Assembly: GCA_017940955.1 (NCBI GenBank)
Contig: JAGAXP010000173.1
Span: 1 to 23,596, forward strand
Length of the DNA: 23,596 bases
Source: Oribacterium sp.
GTDB lineage: Bacteria; Bacillota_A; Clostridia; Lachnospirales; Lachnospiraceae
Direction of reading: 5' to 3'
In this document: piece after piece, positions 1 to 7,066 of the stretch
Layout: every line of letters begins with the position of its first letter
Position numbering within the stretch: position 1 is the stretch's first letter
Program-made: the position numbers and the translations under genes
Notes under the pieces: model-generated
Seen by the model: the letters and a program-made list of their open reading frames with translations, nothing else
Told to the model about the DNA's origin: nothing
Databases searched by the model: none

Positions 1-32
1 AGAAGGTAGTCTGCGTGTTTAATGGGCCATGT

Positions 33-110
33 GGACGGGGTTCCGGTCCAAAATATTACCGGGAAGTGAGCTATGGGGACGGGGTTCCCGGTCCAAAATA
101 CTACCGGGAA
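33..110 (+). repeat. pair of direct repeats, second one with an internal inverted repeat
   Basis: Two copies of a roughly 33-nt unit start near 33 and 77. Both read GACGGGGTTCC, then GGTCCAAAATA, then TACCGGGAA. In the second copy TTCCCGG (85-91) pairs with CCGGGAA (104-110) around a 12-nt loop; the first copy lacks one C and pairs less well. They lie just ahead of the RBS of the next gene. The GGGGACGG part resembles the palindrome family seen elsewhere in the window, but the rest differs. Confidence 0.7.
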
Positions 111-129
111 CTAAGGAGTTTAAGTAACA

Positions 130-1242
130 ATGGAAACAATAGTCAAAGGAATGGAGGGGGTTCAGCAGGCCGCCGACATTATCAGAAGAGGCGGGCTGGT
201 GGCATTTCCGACGGAAACCGTATACGGACTCGGGGGTAATGCTCTGGATCCGGAGGCAAGCCGTAAGATATATGAAGCGAAGGGGCGGCCTTCGGACAAC
301 CCCCTCATCGTGCATGTGTCATGTATAGAAGAGGTGGAGCCCCTGGTGTCGGCATTTCCGGAGGATGCAAGAAAGCTTATGGACAGCTTCTGGCCGGGAC
401 CCCTCACCATCATCATGCCGAAGGCGGACATCGTGCCCCTGGAGACAACCGGTGGGCTTAACACTGTGGCTATCAGGTGTCCCGAAAACAAGCTGACCCT
501 TTCCTTTATAAAGGCTGCGGGACTTCCCATAGCGGGACCCAGTGCCAATACTTCCGGAAAGCCAAGTCCCACTGAAGCGGAGCACGTTCTCCACGATCTG
601 AATGGGCGCATAGATATGATCCTTGATGACGGACCGGTGGGTATCGGAGTTGAGTCAACCATAGTGGATCTCACGGGAGAGGTTCCCATACTTCTGAGAC
701 CCGGTGCAATTACGGTGGAGGATCTCAGCGAGGTTCTGGGAAAAACCGTTGAGGTGGATCCCGCAATTGTGGCCGGCGGAGTGCAGGAGGGCATTCACCC
801 GAAGGCTCCGGGCATGAAGTACAGACATTATGCTCCCAATGCCAAAATGGTGCTGGTTACCACAGGTCTTTTGAAGGAAAAGGACTATGAGGTAAGAGAG
901 GAGGAGCGAACTCTCGCTGACCGGCAGGTGTCGGGCTGTATCAATGAGCTTGTGAAAAAGGACGTGGAAGCGGGACTTAAGGTCGGGATAATATGCTGTG
1001 AGGAGACATTGGCATACTACGAGAAGGTTTCCGGGGATAATGCTGATATCAAGGTGCTGGGACACCGGAGCGAGCCTTTGACCATGACACATGAGCTTTT
1101 CAGAGTGCTGAGGGAGTTTGATGACGACAAGGCAGAAAGGATCTATGCGGAAAGCTACAGCGACAGAGGCGTTGGCTTTGCACTTATGAACCGCATGCGG
1201 AAGGCGGCGGGGATGACAGAGATTTTAGCGGAGGAGAAATAA
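130..1242 (+). CDS. tsaC: L-threonylcarbamoyladenylate synthase (Sua5/TsaC type)
   Basis: Makes threonylcarbamoyl-AMP from threonine, bicarbonate and ATP, the first step of t6A37 modification of ANN-decoding tRNAs, in the cytosol. The 370 aa protein has the YrdC fold signature near the N-terminus (FPTETVYGLGGNA, then the K-x-R-P-x-x-N-P-L motif in KGRPSDNPL), followed by GPSANTSGKPSPT and ESTIVDL. After a linker with PGMKYRHYAP there is a C-terminal Sua5 domain, so this is the long Sua5 form rather than the short TsaC form. AAGGAG at 113-118 precedes the ATG by 11 nt. Only 4 nt separate its stop from the next start, so the two genes are probably co-transcribed. Confidence 0.95.
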   Translation: METIVKGMEGVQQAADIIRRGGLVAFPTETVYGLGGNALDPEASRKIYEAKGRPSDNPLIVHVSCIEEVEPLVSAFPEDARKLMDSFWPGPLTIIMPKADIVPLETTGGLNTVAIRCPENKLTLSFIKAAGLPIAGPSANTSGKPSPTEAEHVLHDLNGRIDMILDDGPVGIGVESTIVDLTGEVPILLRPGAITVEDLSEVLGKTVEVDPAIVAGGVQEGIHPKAPGMKYRHYAPNAKMVLVTTGLLKEKDYEVREEERTLADRQVSGCINELVKKDVEAGLKVGIICCEETLAYYEKVSGDNADIKVLGHRSEPLTMTHELFRVLREFDDDKAERIYAESYSDRGVGFALMNRMRKAAGMTEILAEEK

Positions 1243-1246
1243 AGAG

Positions 1247-1747
1247 ATGGAAGACAGCGGCAAGAGAAGAGACTACATCACCTGGGACGAATATTTTATG
1301 GGAGTGGCAGAGATGTCTGCCCGCCGTTCGAAGGACCCCAACACTCAGGTTGGAGCCTGCATAGTAAGTCAGGATAACAAGATTCTTTCCATGGGTTACA
1401 ACGGTTTCCCAAAGGGATGTTCAGATGATGATTTCCCCTGGACCAAGATCCATGCGGTGGATGACCCGTACAATGCAAAATATTTCTACTCAACTCATGC
1501 AGAGCTCAATGCCATCCTTAACTACCGCGGCGGCTCACTGGATGGAACAAAGATGTACGTTACATTATTCCCCTGTAATGAGTGTGCAAAGGCTCTTATC
1601 CAGGCCGGCATCAGGACACTCATCTTCTATTCAGACAAATATGCGGATACTGACGCCACAAGAGCAAGCAAGAGAATGCTTGATGCAGCAGGAGTGAGAT
1701 ATTATCAGTATCAGCCAACCGGAAGAAAGGTGACACTGGAGCTGTGA
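1247..1747 (+). CDS. dCMP deaminase (zinc-dependent)
   Basis: Deaminates dCMP to dUMP, feeding dTMP synthesis; cytosolic. The 166 aa length is normal for the family. The zinc site is visible as H84-A-E86 (in STHAELNAI) and P109-C110-N-E-C113, with the upstream NTQVGACIV strand and the GYNGFPKGCSD loop typical of ComEB-like dCMP deaminases. It follows the Sua5 gene by 4 nt, and an AAGAG sequence in that gap may act as its ribosome site. A generic cytidine/deoxycytidylate deaminase call is the only real alternative. Confidence 0.93.
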   Translation: MEDSGKRRDYITWDEYFMGVAEMSARRSKDPNTQVGACIVSQDNKILSMGYNGFPKGCSDDDFPWTKIHAVDDPYNAKYFYSTHAELNAILNYRGGSLDGTKMYVTLFPCNECAKALIQAGIRTLIFYSDKYADTDATRASKRMLDAAGVRYYQYQPTGRKVTLEL

Positions 1748-1825
1748 TTTTGCGCCGGTTCAGAAGAATCTGAAAGAATGCGATTAGTTAATGCAATTCT
1801 GTGGTCTATAGCTAAGTGAGGTAAT

Positions 1826-2539
1826 ATGTTCGTTAATGGAGAAAAAAGCGAAGAGAGGGTTTTGAGAGTCCGTAAGCTGATGGAGATTCTGGACGGCACA
1901 TATGGTTCAGATCCGCCGGCATTTCTGAAGAGTAATAATGCCTGGCAGCTTTTGTTTGCCACCATCCTCAGCGCCCAATGCACCGATGAAAGAGTCAATA
2001 TGGTGACTGAGCAGCTTTTTAAGAAGTACCGGGACCTGGAAGCATTTGCGGCAGCAGACCTTTCGGAGCTGGAGCAGGATGTAAAGTCCACGGGGTTCTA
2101 CAAGAACAAGGCAAAAAATATAAAGGCCTGTGCGGGAGAACTCCTGAGCCGTTACGGTGGAGTGGTGCCGGATAACATTGAGGATCTCACTACCCTTCCG
2201 GGGGTCGGCAGAAAGACCGGGAATCTCATTCTCGGGCACATTTATAACAAGCCCGCAATCGTTGTGGACACCCATGTGAAGAGAGTTTCAAACAGGCTTG
2301 GATTTGCGGATTCAAAGGACCCGGAGCAGACGGAGTATCAGCTTAATGACATCGTTCCGGAGGAGTACTGGATAAGGTGGAACACCCACATCATATCTCT
2401 CGGAAGGAACTACTGTAAGTCCGCATCCCCCGACTGCGAGAATTGCATCGCGAAGGAGCTATGCCCCAGCTGCGGAAACAAGGATATCCTCGAGGCCACC
2501 AGAGCGGGAGTCACAAGCGGAAAGAAAAAGAAGAAATAA
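1826..2539 (+). CDS. nth: endonuclease III (DNA glycosylase/AP lyase)
   Basis: Removes oxidised pyrimidines and cleaves at abasic sites in base-excision repair. The 237 aa protein has the helix-hairpin-helix LPGVGRKTGN (124-133) with the catalytic lysine K130 and, 18 residues later, the catalytic aspartate D148 in VVDTHVKRV, the same spacing as the E. coli pair. The C-terminal [4Fe-4S] ligands are C197, C204, C207 and C213 (C-x6-C-x2-C-x5-C). A GTGAGGT ribosome site lies just before the ATG. A lysine-rich tail ends the protein. The stop is followed after 25 nt by a 50-nt palindrome. Confidence 0.96.
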   Translation: MFVNGEKSEERVLRVRKLMEILDGTYGSDPPAFLKSNNAWQLLFATILSAQCTDERVNMVTEQLFKKYRDLEAFAAADLSELEQDVKSTGFYKNKAKNIKACAGELLSRYGGVVPDNIEDLTTLPGVGRKTGNLILGHIYNKPAIVVDTHVKRVSNRLGFADSKDPEQTEYQLNDIVPEEYWIRWNTHIISLGRNYCKSASPDCENCIAKELCPSCGNKDILEATRAGVTSGKKKKK

Positions 2540-2564
2540 TAAAGTGATCGAGGGTGCCGCCGAG

Positions 2565-2614
2565 TTATCCACCGGGGACGGTTCTCGCCGGCGAGAACCG
2601 TCCCCGGTGGATAA
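2565..2614. repeat. 50-nt perfect palindrome, REP-like family copy 1
   Basis: Perfect inverted repeat centred at 2589/2590, with arms TTATCCACCGGGGACGG and onward to the centre CGCCGGCG. It lies between nth and the next gene, ending a few bases before that gene's RBS. It has no T-run, so it is not a classical terminator. Near-identical palindromes occur at 18769, 20437, 21370 and 22109. Confidence 0.95.
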
Positions 2615-2630
2615 GTGAAAGGAAGTAACT

Positions 2631-2882
2631 ATGTCAGAATGTGAGATGTGTTCAAACTACACTTATGATGATGAATATGATGAGTGGGTCTGTGACGTGG
2701 ATATGGACGAGGATGACATGGCTCGCATCTGGGGCAGCAGGAACAGACATTGTCCTTACTGGCATACCAATGACGAGTACAGAACGGTTAAACACCAGTC
2801 CATAGGTCATTTGCCCGGTTACAGTGATGACGGGCGTTTCGTGGATGACCTTCATGATGAACTTTCAGACGGGGAAGCCTGA
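2631..2882 (+). CDS. small four-cysteine acidic protein, DUF6472-like
   Basis: An 83 aa acidic protein with four cysteines (C4, C7, C21, C41) in the order C-x2-C, C, C-P-Y, followed by DEYRTVKHQ. This resembles the short DUF6472-type proteins that recur in Lachnospiraceae and other Clostridia, recalled from family knowledge and not searched. The cysteines could bind zinc or a metal cluster; function is unknown. The RBS AAAGGAAG sits 6 nt ahead of the ATG. The C-terminal extension after about residue 58 (HLPGYSDDGRF and an acidic tail) seems longer than usual for the family. Confidence 0.75.
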   Translation: MSECEMCSNYTYDDEYDEWVCDVDMDEDDMARIWGSRNRHCPYWHTNDEYRTVKHQSIGHLPGYSDDGRFVDDLHDELSDGEA

Positions 2883-2959
2883 GCCGGTGAGTATCTATTT
2901 TAATGCCTGAATCACCAATAAAAATCATCGTAAATGTCACACAGCGACTTGTTTTTGTG

Positions 2960-2995
2960 TGGTACAATACACATTAAGAAGGATTCCTTAATGTG
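2960..2995 (+). promoter_or_regulatory. extended -10 promoter with an inverted repeat at the start site
   Basis: TGG-TACAAT (2960-2968) is an extended -10. Directly after it, CACATTAAG (2970-2978) and CTTAATGTG (2987-2995) form a perfect 9-bp inverted repeat with an 8-nt loop. The repeat covers the expected start site, so it could be an operator or a 5' RNA hairpin for the Uma2 gene. Confidence 0.55.
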
Positions 2996-3035
2996 AAAAC
3001 AGAAAAAGTAGAATTAAATGGAGGCATTGAACATT

Positions 3036-3599
3036 ATGAGTAATGCTGTCAGAGATGATTCTAAAAAATACACCGTAGATGATGTTGTGAACATGGATAA
3101 ACATGCTGAATTAATAGAAGGTAATTTGGTGATAACGGATGTGGCAACTATAACACATCAAAGAGTCATAAGCATAATTCGCCGGGCATTTGAACAACAT
3201 ATTGAAAGCAGACATGGCGAATGTGAAGTTTTCACAGATAATGCAGGGTTGTTTTGCAACGAGCTGTGTGAAAGCAAAAACAATTTCTTTATTCCTGATG
3301 TCATGGTTGTATGCGATAAGTCAGGAATAAAAGATGATGGAATACACGTAGCTCCACGTTTTATTGCGGAAGTCACATCAGTTTCTACAAGGAAACATGA
3401 CTATTCTTCAAAATTGGCTGTGTATGCCCAAATTGGCGTTGAGGAATACTGGGTAGTGGATTTGCAGAAAAAGATTGTGGCGCGTCATATGTTGGATAAC
3501 GATTATATGCCGGAGTTATACTGTTCTCCATCGCTTTCTGCGATACCTGTATATACATATCCGGATTTAGAGATAGATTTATCCGCTATCTTCGAATAA
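3036..3599 (+). CDS. Uma2 family putative endonuclease
   Basis: A 187 aa protein of the Uma2 (DUF820) group, a PD-(D/E)XK-fold family whose cellular role is largely unknown. Visible motifs are the early ELIEGN (25-30), P87-D88 in FIPDVMVV, E112 in FIAEVTS followed by STRKHDYSSKLAVYAQ with K126, and EEYWVVD. The reading frame also has an ATG at 3018, but GGAGG at 3020-3024 overlaps that codon and sits 11 nt before the ATG at 3036, so the later start is preferred. The gene is visibly more AT-rich than its neighbours and has its own promoter and terminator, suggesting acquisition by transfer. Confidence 0.88.
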   Translation: MSNAVRDDSKKYTVDDVVNMDKHAELIEGNLVITDVATITHQRVISIIRRAFEQHIESRHGECEVFTDNAGLFCNELCESKNNFFIPDVMVVCDKSGIKDDGIHVAPRFIAEVTSVSTRKHDYSSKLAVYAQIGVEEYWVVDLQKKIVARHMLDNDYMPELYCSPSLSAIPVYTYPDLEIDLSAIFE

Positions 3600-3606
3600 A
3601 CATCTA

Positions 3607-3637
3607 AAGGCTTCGCTTCTGCGAGGTCTTTTGTTTT
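3607..3637 (+). terminator. intrinsic terminator after the Uma2 gene
   Basis: AAGGCTTCGC (3607-3616) pairs with GCGAGGTCTT (3621-3630) around a TTCT loop, with two G-U pairs, and runs into TTGTTTT. Confidence 0.75.
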
Positions 3638-3656
3638 GCTGAAATATGTATATAAT
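3629..3656 (+). promoter_or_regulatory. probable promoter of trmL
   Basis: TATAAT at 3651-3656 is a consensus -10. TTTTGT at 3629-3634, 16 nt upstream, is a weak -35 that overlaps the T-run of the preceding terminator. Confidence 0.45.
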
Positions 3657-3734
3657 ACAAAAACGGAACCAATAAGGTTCAAGCCGATGATCAGATATTA
3701 CGGCTGAAAAGCGTTAATAGATAAGGAATAATAT

Positions 3735-4346
3735 ATGCTTAATATAGTTTTACATGAACCCGAAATACCATTCAATACCGGGGCTATAGGGAGAACCTGC
3801 GTTGCGACGAATACGCCGCTGCATCTCATCAGGCCCTACGGTTTTGTGCTTAATGACAAGTACATCAAGAGAGCTGGGATGGACTATTGGGAGAAGCTGA
3901 AGCTTTCGGAGTATCTGGATTACGAGGATTTTCTGGAGAAACATCCGGAGATTCGGTTTGCAGATGATTTTTGCAGTGAAAAGGGCAATGCTTCCGGCGG
4001 GCGCATCAGCTGTGAAGAGGATAATGCTTCCTGCGAGTACAGCAGCTGGAGCAGAGAGGTCATCGAAACCCCGAAGCTTTGGTTTGCAACAACCAAAGGC
4101 AGAACTGTTTACAGCGATGCGAAGATCGGTCCCAATGACTACATTATGTTCGGAAAGGAGTCTGCGGGGATTCCGGAGGAGATTTTGGTGAAGCATCCTA
4201 AGGCCTGCATTCGCATCCCCATGTGGGGAGAGATGAGGTCACTGAACCTCAGCAATTCTGCGGCGATTCTTCTGTATGAAGCTTACAGGCAGAACGACTT
4301 CATGGATCTGAACAGAGAAGGGGAGCTTCACCGCTTACATTGGTGA
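3735..4346 (+). CDS. trmL: tRNA (cytidine/uridine-34-2'-O)-methyltransferase TrmL, with an insertion
   Basis: A SPOUT methyltransferase that 2'-O-methylates the wobble nucleotide of leucine tRNAs. The start MLNIVLHEPEIPFNTGAIGR and the knot motifs MFGKESAGIP, IRIPMWGEMRSLNLSNSAAI are classical. At 203 aa it is about 40 residues longer than the E. coli enzyme. The excess lies at about residues 73-112, between DFLEKHPE and PKLWFATTKG, ahead of the knot; it contains two copies of an 8-residue unit (SEKGNASG at 81-88, CEEDNASC at 93-100). The reading frame is intact and all catalytic motifs are present, so the enzyme is probably active. Confidence 0.93.
   Translation: MLNIVLHEPEIPFNTGAIGRTCVATNTPLHLIRPYGFVLNDKYIKRAGMDYWEKLKLSEYLDYEDFLEKHPEIRFADDFCSEKGNASGGRISCEEDNASCEYSSWSREVIETPKLWFATTKGRTVYSDAKIGPNDYIMFGKESAGIPEEILVKHPKACIRIPMWGEMRSLNLSNSAAILLYEAYRQNDFMDLNREGELHRLHW
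3976..4035 (+). repeat. imperfect tandem repeat, 36-nt period, inside trmL
   Basis: A 24-nt unit at 3976-3999 recurs at 4012-4035 with 20 of 24 bases identical (shared core AATGCTTCC). The period of 36 nt keeps the frame, giving the repeated residues in the TrmL insertion. Confidence 0.8.
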
Positions 4347-4380
4347 AAACTTCTTCCTTGTATGATAATCTTTAATAAGA

Positions 4381-4399
4381 GTCTGAAGTGCTTTCAGAC
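4381..4399 (+). other. short hairpin ahead of the anchored-protein gene
   Basis: GTCTGAA and TTCAGAC form a perfect 7-bp stem with a 5-nt loop, 22 nt before the start codon at 4422. There is no T-run. It could be an operator or an RNA stem affecting translation. Confidence 0.45.
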
Positions 4400-4421
4400 C
4401 GTATCAAGAGGAGTATGAAGA

Positions 4422-6200
4422 ATGCAGCAAAACCTGTACGGGAAAAAAACCGACAGACAATCAAAAGAAGGAAATCCACGGAAGAAGAGAAAGAGCGGCA
4501 AGGTCCTTGCAGGTATTGTCTTTTTTCTTTTGATCATCGTGGGCGCCGGTTTCTACCTGAATGATTCCCGGTTGCTGACAAAATATCTTCGAAAGCAGAA
4601 GGACGTAGAACCATTGGAAGAGCTGAAGCTGCCGGCTTCCATTGAGCAGCTTATCGAAGAAGAAACGGAGCAGCAGGAGGAAACTACCGATCCCGAAAAG
4701 GATACCGGGTGGGTACAGAGAGAAGGCGAATGGTATTATCTTGACGAGGATCATGAACCGCTGACAGAACAGTGGATCGATGACATATACTACGTAGACG
4801 AAAACGGAAAAATGCTTAGGGATACGGTCACTCCCGACGGCAGACGGGTAGACAAAAACGGCGAAGTCATCAGCATGACCGGACAGGCCTACGGCGCATA
4901 CTACAATGAGATCCTGAAGCTGGAGAAAAAAGTGGGAAAGATCGGAGTGAAGAGTTCCGATGTCAATGCTCAGGACGCTGACAAGTATCATGACATAACG
5001 GGAATAGGGCTGATCAGGCTCATTGATTTTAACCGTGACGGACTGGATGAAATGCTGCTGGGATATCTTGATACTAAGGATGACAAGTACCACTTCAGGG
5101 TGTACGGCTACAGGAACGAGAAATTAGTCAAGTATGTTGACGATCTTATGGGCGGCAACGGAAACCCCATGATATATTCAGTTTCCACGGAGAGTCTGAA
5201 TGGGGGCGAAGAGTATGTTGTAGTGCACGATGGCATTAGCAAACACCGGGTTTACGGGTTTGATGCCGATGGAGAATTCAGAAAGCTAAAGGACATCGGA
5301 CTTCGGGAGATTGACGGAAAGACGGCCAATGATTCCGAGGTTGCCAGAGTCACGGATGCCTGGATTTCCTACGGCGAGACCGTCTATCCCATGACGGTGC
5401 TTACGGACTACTATGGAAGGATCGGGGAGATTTACGAGACCAGAAAGTCTATGAGGCTTGAGGCTAACAATTCGGGCAAGCGGAATGATGTCATTGAGAG
5501 GAATCCCCGGGACTATCCCGATAAGGCGAAGGAGTACACACCCCGGGATCTGGTGGAGGCCGTACAGGAATTCACTTCTGATCCGGTCATGGATTACATT
5601 TACGATGATTTCAATGGCGACGGTTCCAAGGACATGGTAGTCATGACCGTGTCATATGATCATTTTGAGGCGGAAGAAGGGAAGACCAGTGCTCCCGACT
5701 ATAAGGAGGAGGGAGCAGATGCTTTCTTTGATAACGGTTACAACTATCACGCGGAGTGGTGGTTCACGGATGGCTACGAGACTTATAAGTTTTATGATTT
5801 TTCGGCACCGGTCATGACGGGGCTCAGGCTCTATCGTATCGAAACAGACAGGGGCATCCAGCTGGCTGCCACAATGTACTGGCGGGATACCATTATGCCG
5901 GACTACCAGATGGGTTCCGTTGTCAACAATGGCCGCACACCGTATATGATAGATGCCTTCGGCACCACAGGCCGCACCACCGGCACCGAAAGCACGGGTA
6001 TCATCTTCAGGTTCTCAAAGGACGAAGGCGAGGTTAAGCTGTTCGAGGAGGAGGGTTACAACTTCTCGGTTCCGAACAAGAACCGCATAGAGTATGAGAA
6101 CGCGGAATACAGCATTGGCACCGACGGCACCACGTGTGAAAATGTCTCATACGGAAGTCTCCGGTATGACGCGGAGGAGGATTGTTGGATAGCAAATTAA
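4422..6200 (+). CDS. membrane-anchored extracellular protein with wall-binding-like and Ca-binding-like segments
   Basis: A 592 aa protein of unknown function. A basic N-terminus (20-27) precedes one transmembrane anchor (about 28-46), then an acidic, Glu-rich stalk (60-95). Residues 96-150 (GW, W104YY, W118, YYVDENGKM) resemble choline/glucan-binding repeats of wall-attached proteins. Two loops fit the D-x-N-x-D-G pattern of calcium-binding, FG-GAP/VCBS-like repeats: D202-F-N-R-D-G-L-D-E and D396-F-N-G-D-G-S-K-D, each in a small beta-rich domain. It is probably displayed outside the membrane. A strong terminator follows. No enzyme motif is visible; a sensory or adhesive role is only a guess. 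Confidence 0.8.
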   Translation: MQQNLYGKKTDRQSKEGNPRKKRKSGKVLAGIVFFLLIIVGAGFYLNDSRLLTKYLRKQKDVEPLEELKLPASIEQLIEEETEQQEETTDPEKDTGWVQREGEWYYLDEDHEPLTEQWIDDIYYVDENGKMLRDTVTPDGRRVDKNGEVISMTGQAYGAYYNEILKLEKKVGKIGVKSSDVNAQDADKYHDITGIGLIRLIDFNRDGLDEMLLGYLDTKDDKYHFRVYGYRNEKLVKYVDDLMGGNGNPMIYSVSTESLNGGEEYVVVHDGISKHRVYGFDADGEFRKLKDIGLREIDGKTANDSEVARVTDAWISYGETVYPMTVLTDYYGRIGEIYETRKSMRLEANNSGKRNDVIERNPRDYPDKAKEYTPRDLVEAVQEFTSDPVMDYIYDDFNGDGSKDMVVMTVSYDHFEAEEGKTSAPDYKEEGADAFFDNGYNYHAEWWFTDGYETYKFYDFSAPVMTGLRLYRIETDRGIQLAATMYWRDTIMPDYQMGSVVNNGRTPYMIDAFGTTGRTTGTESTGIIFRFSKDEGEVKLFEEEGYNFSVPNKNRIEYENAEYSIGTDGTTCENVSYGSLRYDAEEDCWIAN

Positions 6201-6267
6201 TCCGGCCAGAAGGTGCCTCGTTAATTAGGAGTTATTTCCCGTTAAGTAAACAAATAAATAATAAGTC

Positions 6268-6305
6268 ACTGCCATCAGACCATTAAATCCGGTGGCAGTT
6301 TTTTT
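6268..6305 (+). terminator. intrinsic terminator
   Basis: ACTGCCA (6268-6274) pairs with TGGCAGT (6293-6299) and is followed by a run of seven Ts. It ends the gene at 4422-6200 and insulates the metal operon downstream. Confidence 0.85.
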
Positions 6306-6321
6306 GTTGCCGAAAGATATA

Positions 6322-6404
6322 TTGACAAAAGCAAAACATATGATAATATATTCATATGAATAATGATTCATTTGAAGGTCACTCATTTGAGGATTGCTCA
6401 TTTG
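6322..6404 (+). promoter_or_regulatory. promoter and repeated operator region of the ArsR/HMA/ATPase operon
   Basis: TTGACA at 6322-6327 with TAATAT at 6344-6349 (16-nt spacer) forms the likely promoter. TATTCATATGAATA at 6349-6362 is a perfect 14-bp palindrome, overlapped by TGAAT-AATG-ATTCA (6357-6370). TCATTTG then recurs at 6368, 6383 and 6398, exactly 15 nt apart, with TCATATG at 6352 as a fourth, variant copy. ArsR/SmtB repressors bind such AT-rich dyads at the start site, so this is the expected target of the adjacent regulator. Confidence 0.7.
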
Positions 6405-6438
6405 TAACTGAGGCAGCGTGTAAAAGAAAGAGGTGTAA

Positions 6439-6771
6439 ATGTCCGGGGATTACAGTTGTGACAATATAAATCATTTTATACAGAATGTTTCGGAAGACGA
6501 GCTTAGTGACCTTGCGGAGCTTTTCAAGATCTTCGGAGATTCCACCCGCATCAAGATCCTTTACGAGCTTTTTCAGGGAGAGAAGAATGTTACGGAAATC
6601 TGCGATGATCTGGAAATGAATCAGTCTGCCATATCTCATCAGCTGAAGATTCTGAAGACCAGTAAGCTTATAAAGTCGAGACGAGACGGAAAAGCGATGT
6701 ATTACAGCCTGGCGGATGACCATGTGAAGATGATCATAGCCATGGGTAAAGAGCATATAGAAGAGGAGTAA
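6439..6771 (+). CDS. ArsR/SmtB family metal-responsive repressor
   Basis: A 110 aa winged-helix repressor: DLAELFKIFGDSTRIKILYEL, then recognition helix NQSAISHQLKILKTSKLI and wing RRDGKAMYYSLAD. The alpha-5 metal site of the Zn sensors CzrA/SmtB (D-x-H-x10-H-x2-H) is present as D93, H95, H106 and E109, with Glu in place of the last His. The CadC-type alpha-3 site looks incomplete, with only C55 in VTEICDDL and C7 near the N-terminus. Zn or Cd is therefore the likely inducer (inference). The stop is 4 nt before the HMA gene, so it heads the efflux operon and probably represses it together with itself. Confidence 0.92.
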   Translation: MSGDYSCDNINHFIQNVSEDELSDLAELFKIFGDSTRIKILYELFQGEKNVTEICDDLEMNQSAISHQLKILKTSKLIKSRRDGKAMYYSLADDHVKMIIAMGKEHIEEE

Positions 6772-6775
6772 TGTT

Positions 6776-6991
6776 ATGAAGAAGAAATTCAAGTGTGAAA
6801 TCGATTGTGCAAACTGTGCAGCAAAGGTTGAGGAAGCTGTAAAGAAGCTTGAGGGTGTTAATGATGCAAAGGTTAACTTCGTCATGCAGAAGTTCACTCT
6901 CGATGCCGATGATGAGAAGTTCGATGATATTCTGAAGCTTGCCATCGAGACAGGAAAGAAGATCGAGCCGGATTTTTCTGTTGAGATTTGA
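6776..6991 (+). CDS. free-standing HMA-domain metallochaperone
   Basis: A 71 aa heavy-metal-associated domain. The metal-binding C-x2-C is C11-A-N-C14 in IDCANCAAKVEEAV, with a further Cys at position 7. It corresponds to the N-terminal domain of Zn/Cd ATPases, but here is encoded separately, 75 nt upstream of an ATPase that begins directly with its transmembrane part. It likely hands Zn or Cd to that pump. The spacer between the two genes contains a stable hairpin. Confidence 0.9.
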   Translation: MKKKFKCEIDCANCAAKVEEAVKKLEGVNDAKVNFVMQKFTLDADDEKFDDILKLAIETGKKIEPDFSVEI

Positions 6992-7008
6992 GAAAATACT
7001 ACTAAAGC

Positions 7009-7041
7009 ACCGGAGACGATTCTTTCAGAACCGTCTCCGGT
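7009..7041 (+). repeat. REP-like hairpin between HMA and ATPase genes (variant copy)
   Basis: ACCGGAGACG (7009-7018) pairs with CGTCTCCGGT (7032-7041); after one mismatch a further TTCT/AGAA closes on a short loop. Aligned to the palindrome family, GGAGACGATTCT / AGAACCGTCTCC is a shorter, diverged version. Lacking a T-run, it may stabilise mRNA ends or tune the chaperone-to-pump ratio rather than terminate. Confidence 0.7.
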
Positions 7042-7066
7042 AGTTGTATAGAGGAATTACTGACCT

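Noticed and set aside
4461..5093. 210-codon minus-strand frame inside the anchored-protein gene
   Set aside because: Composition and motifs fit the plus-strand gene; the opposite frame has no start signals.
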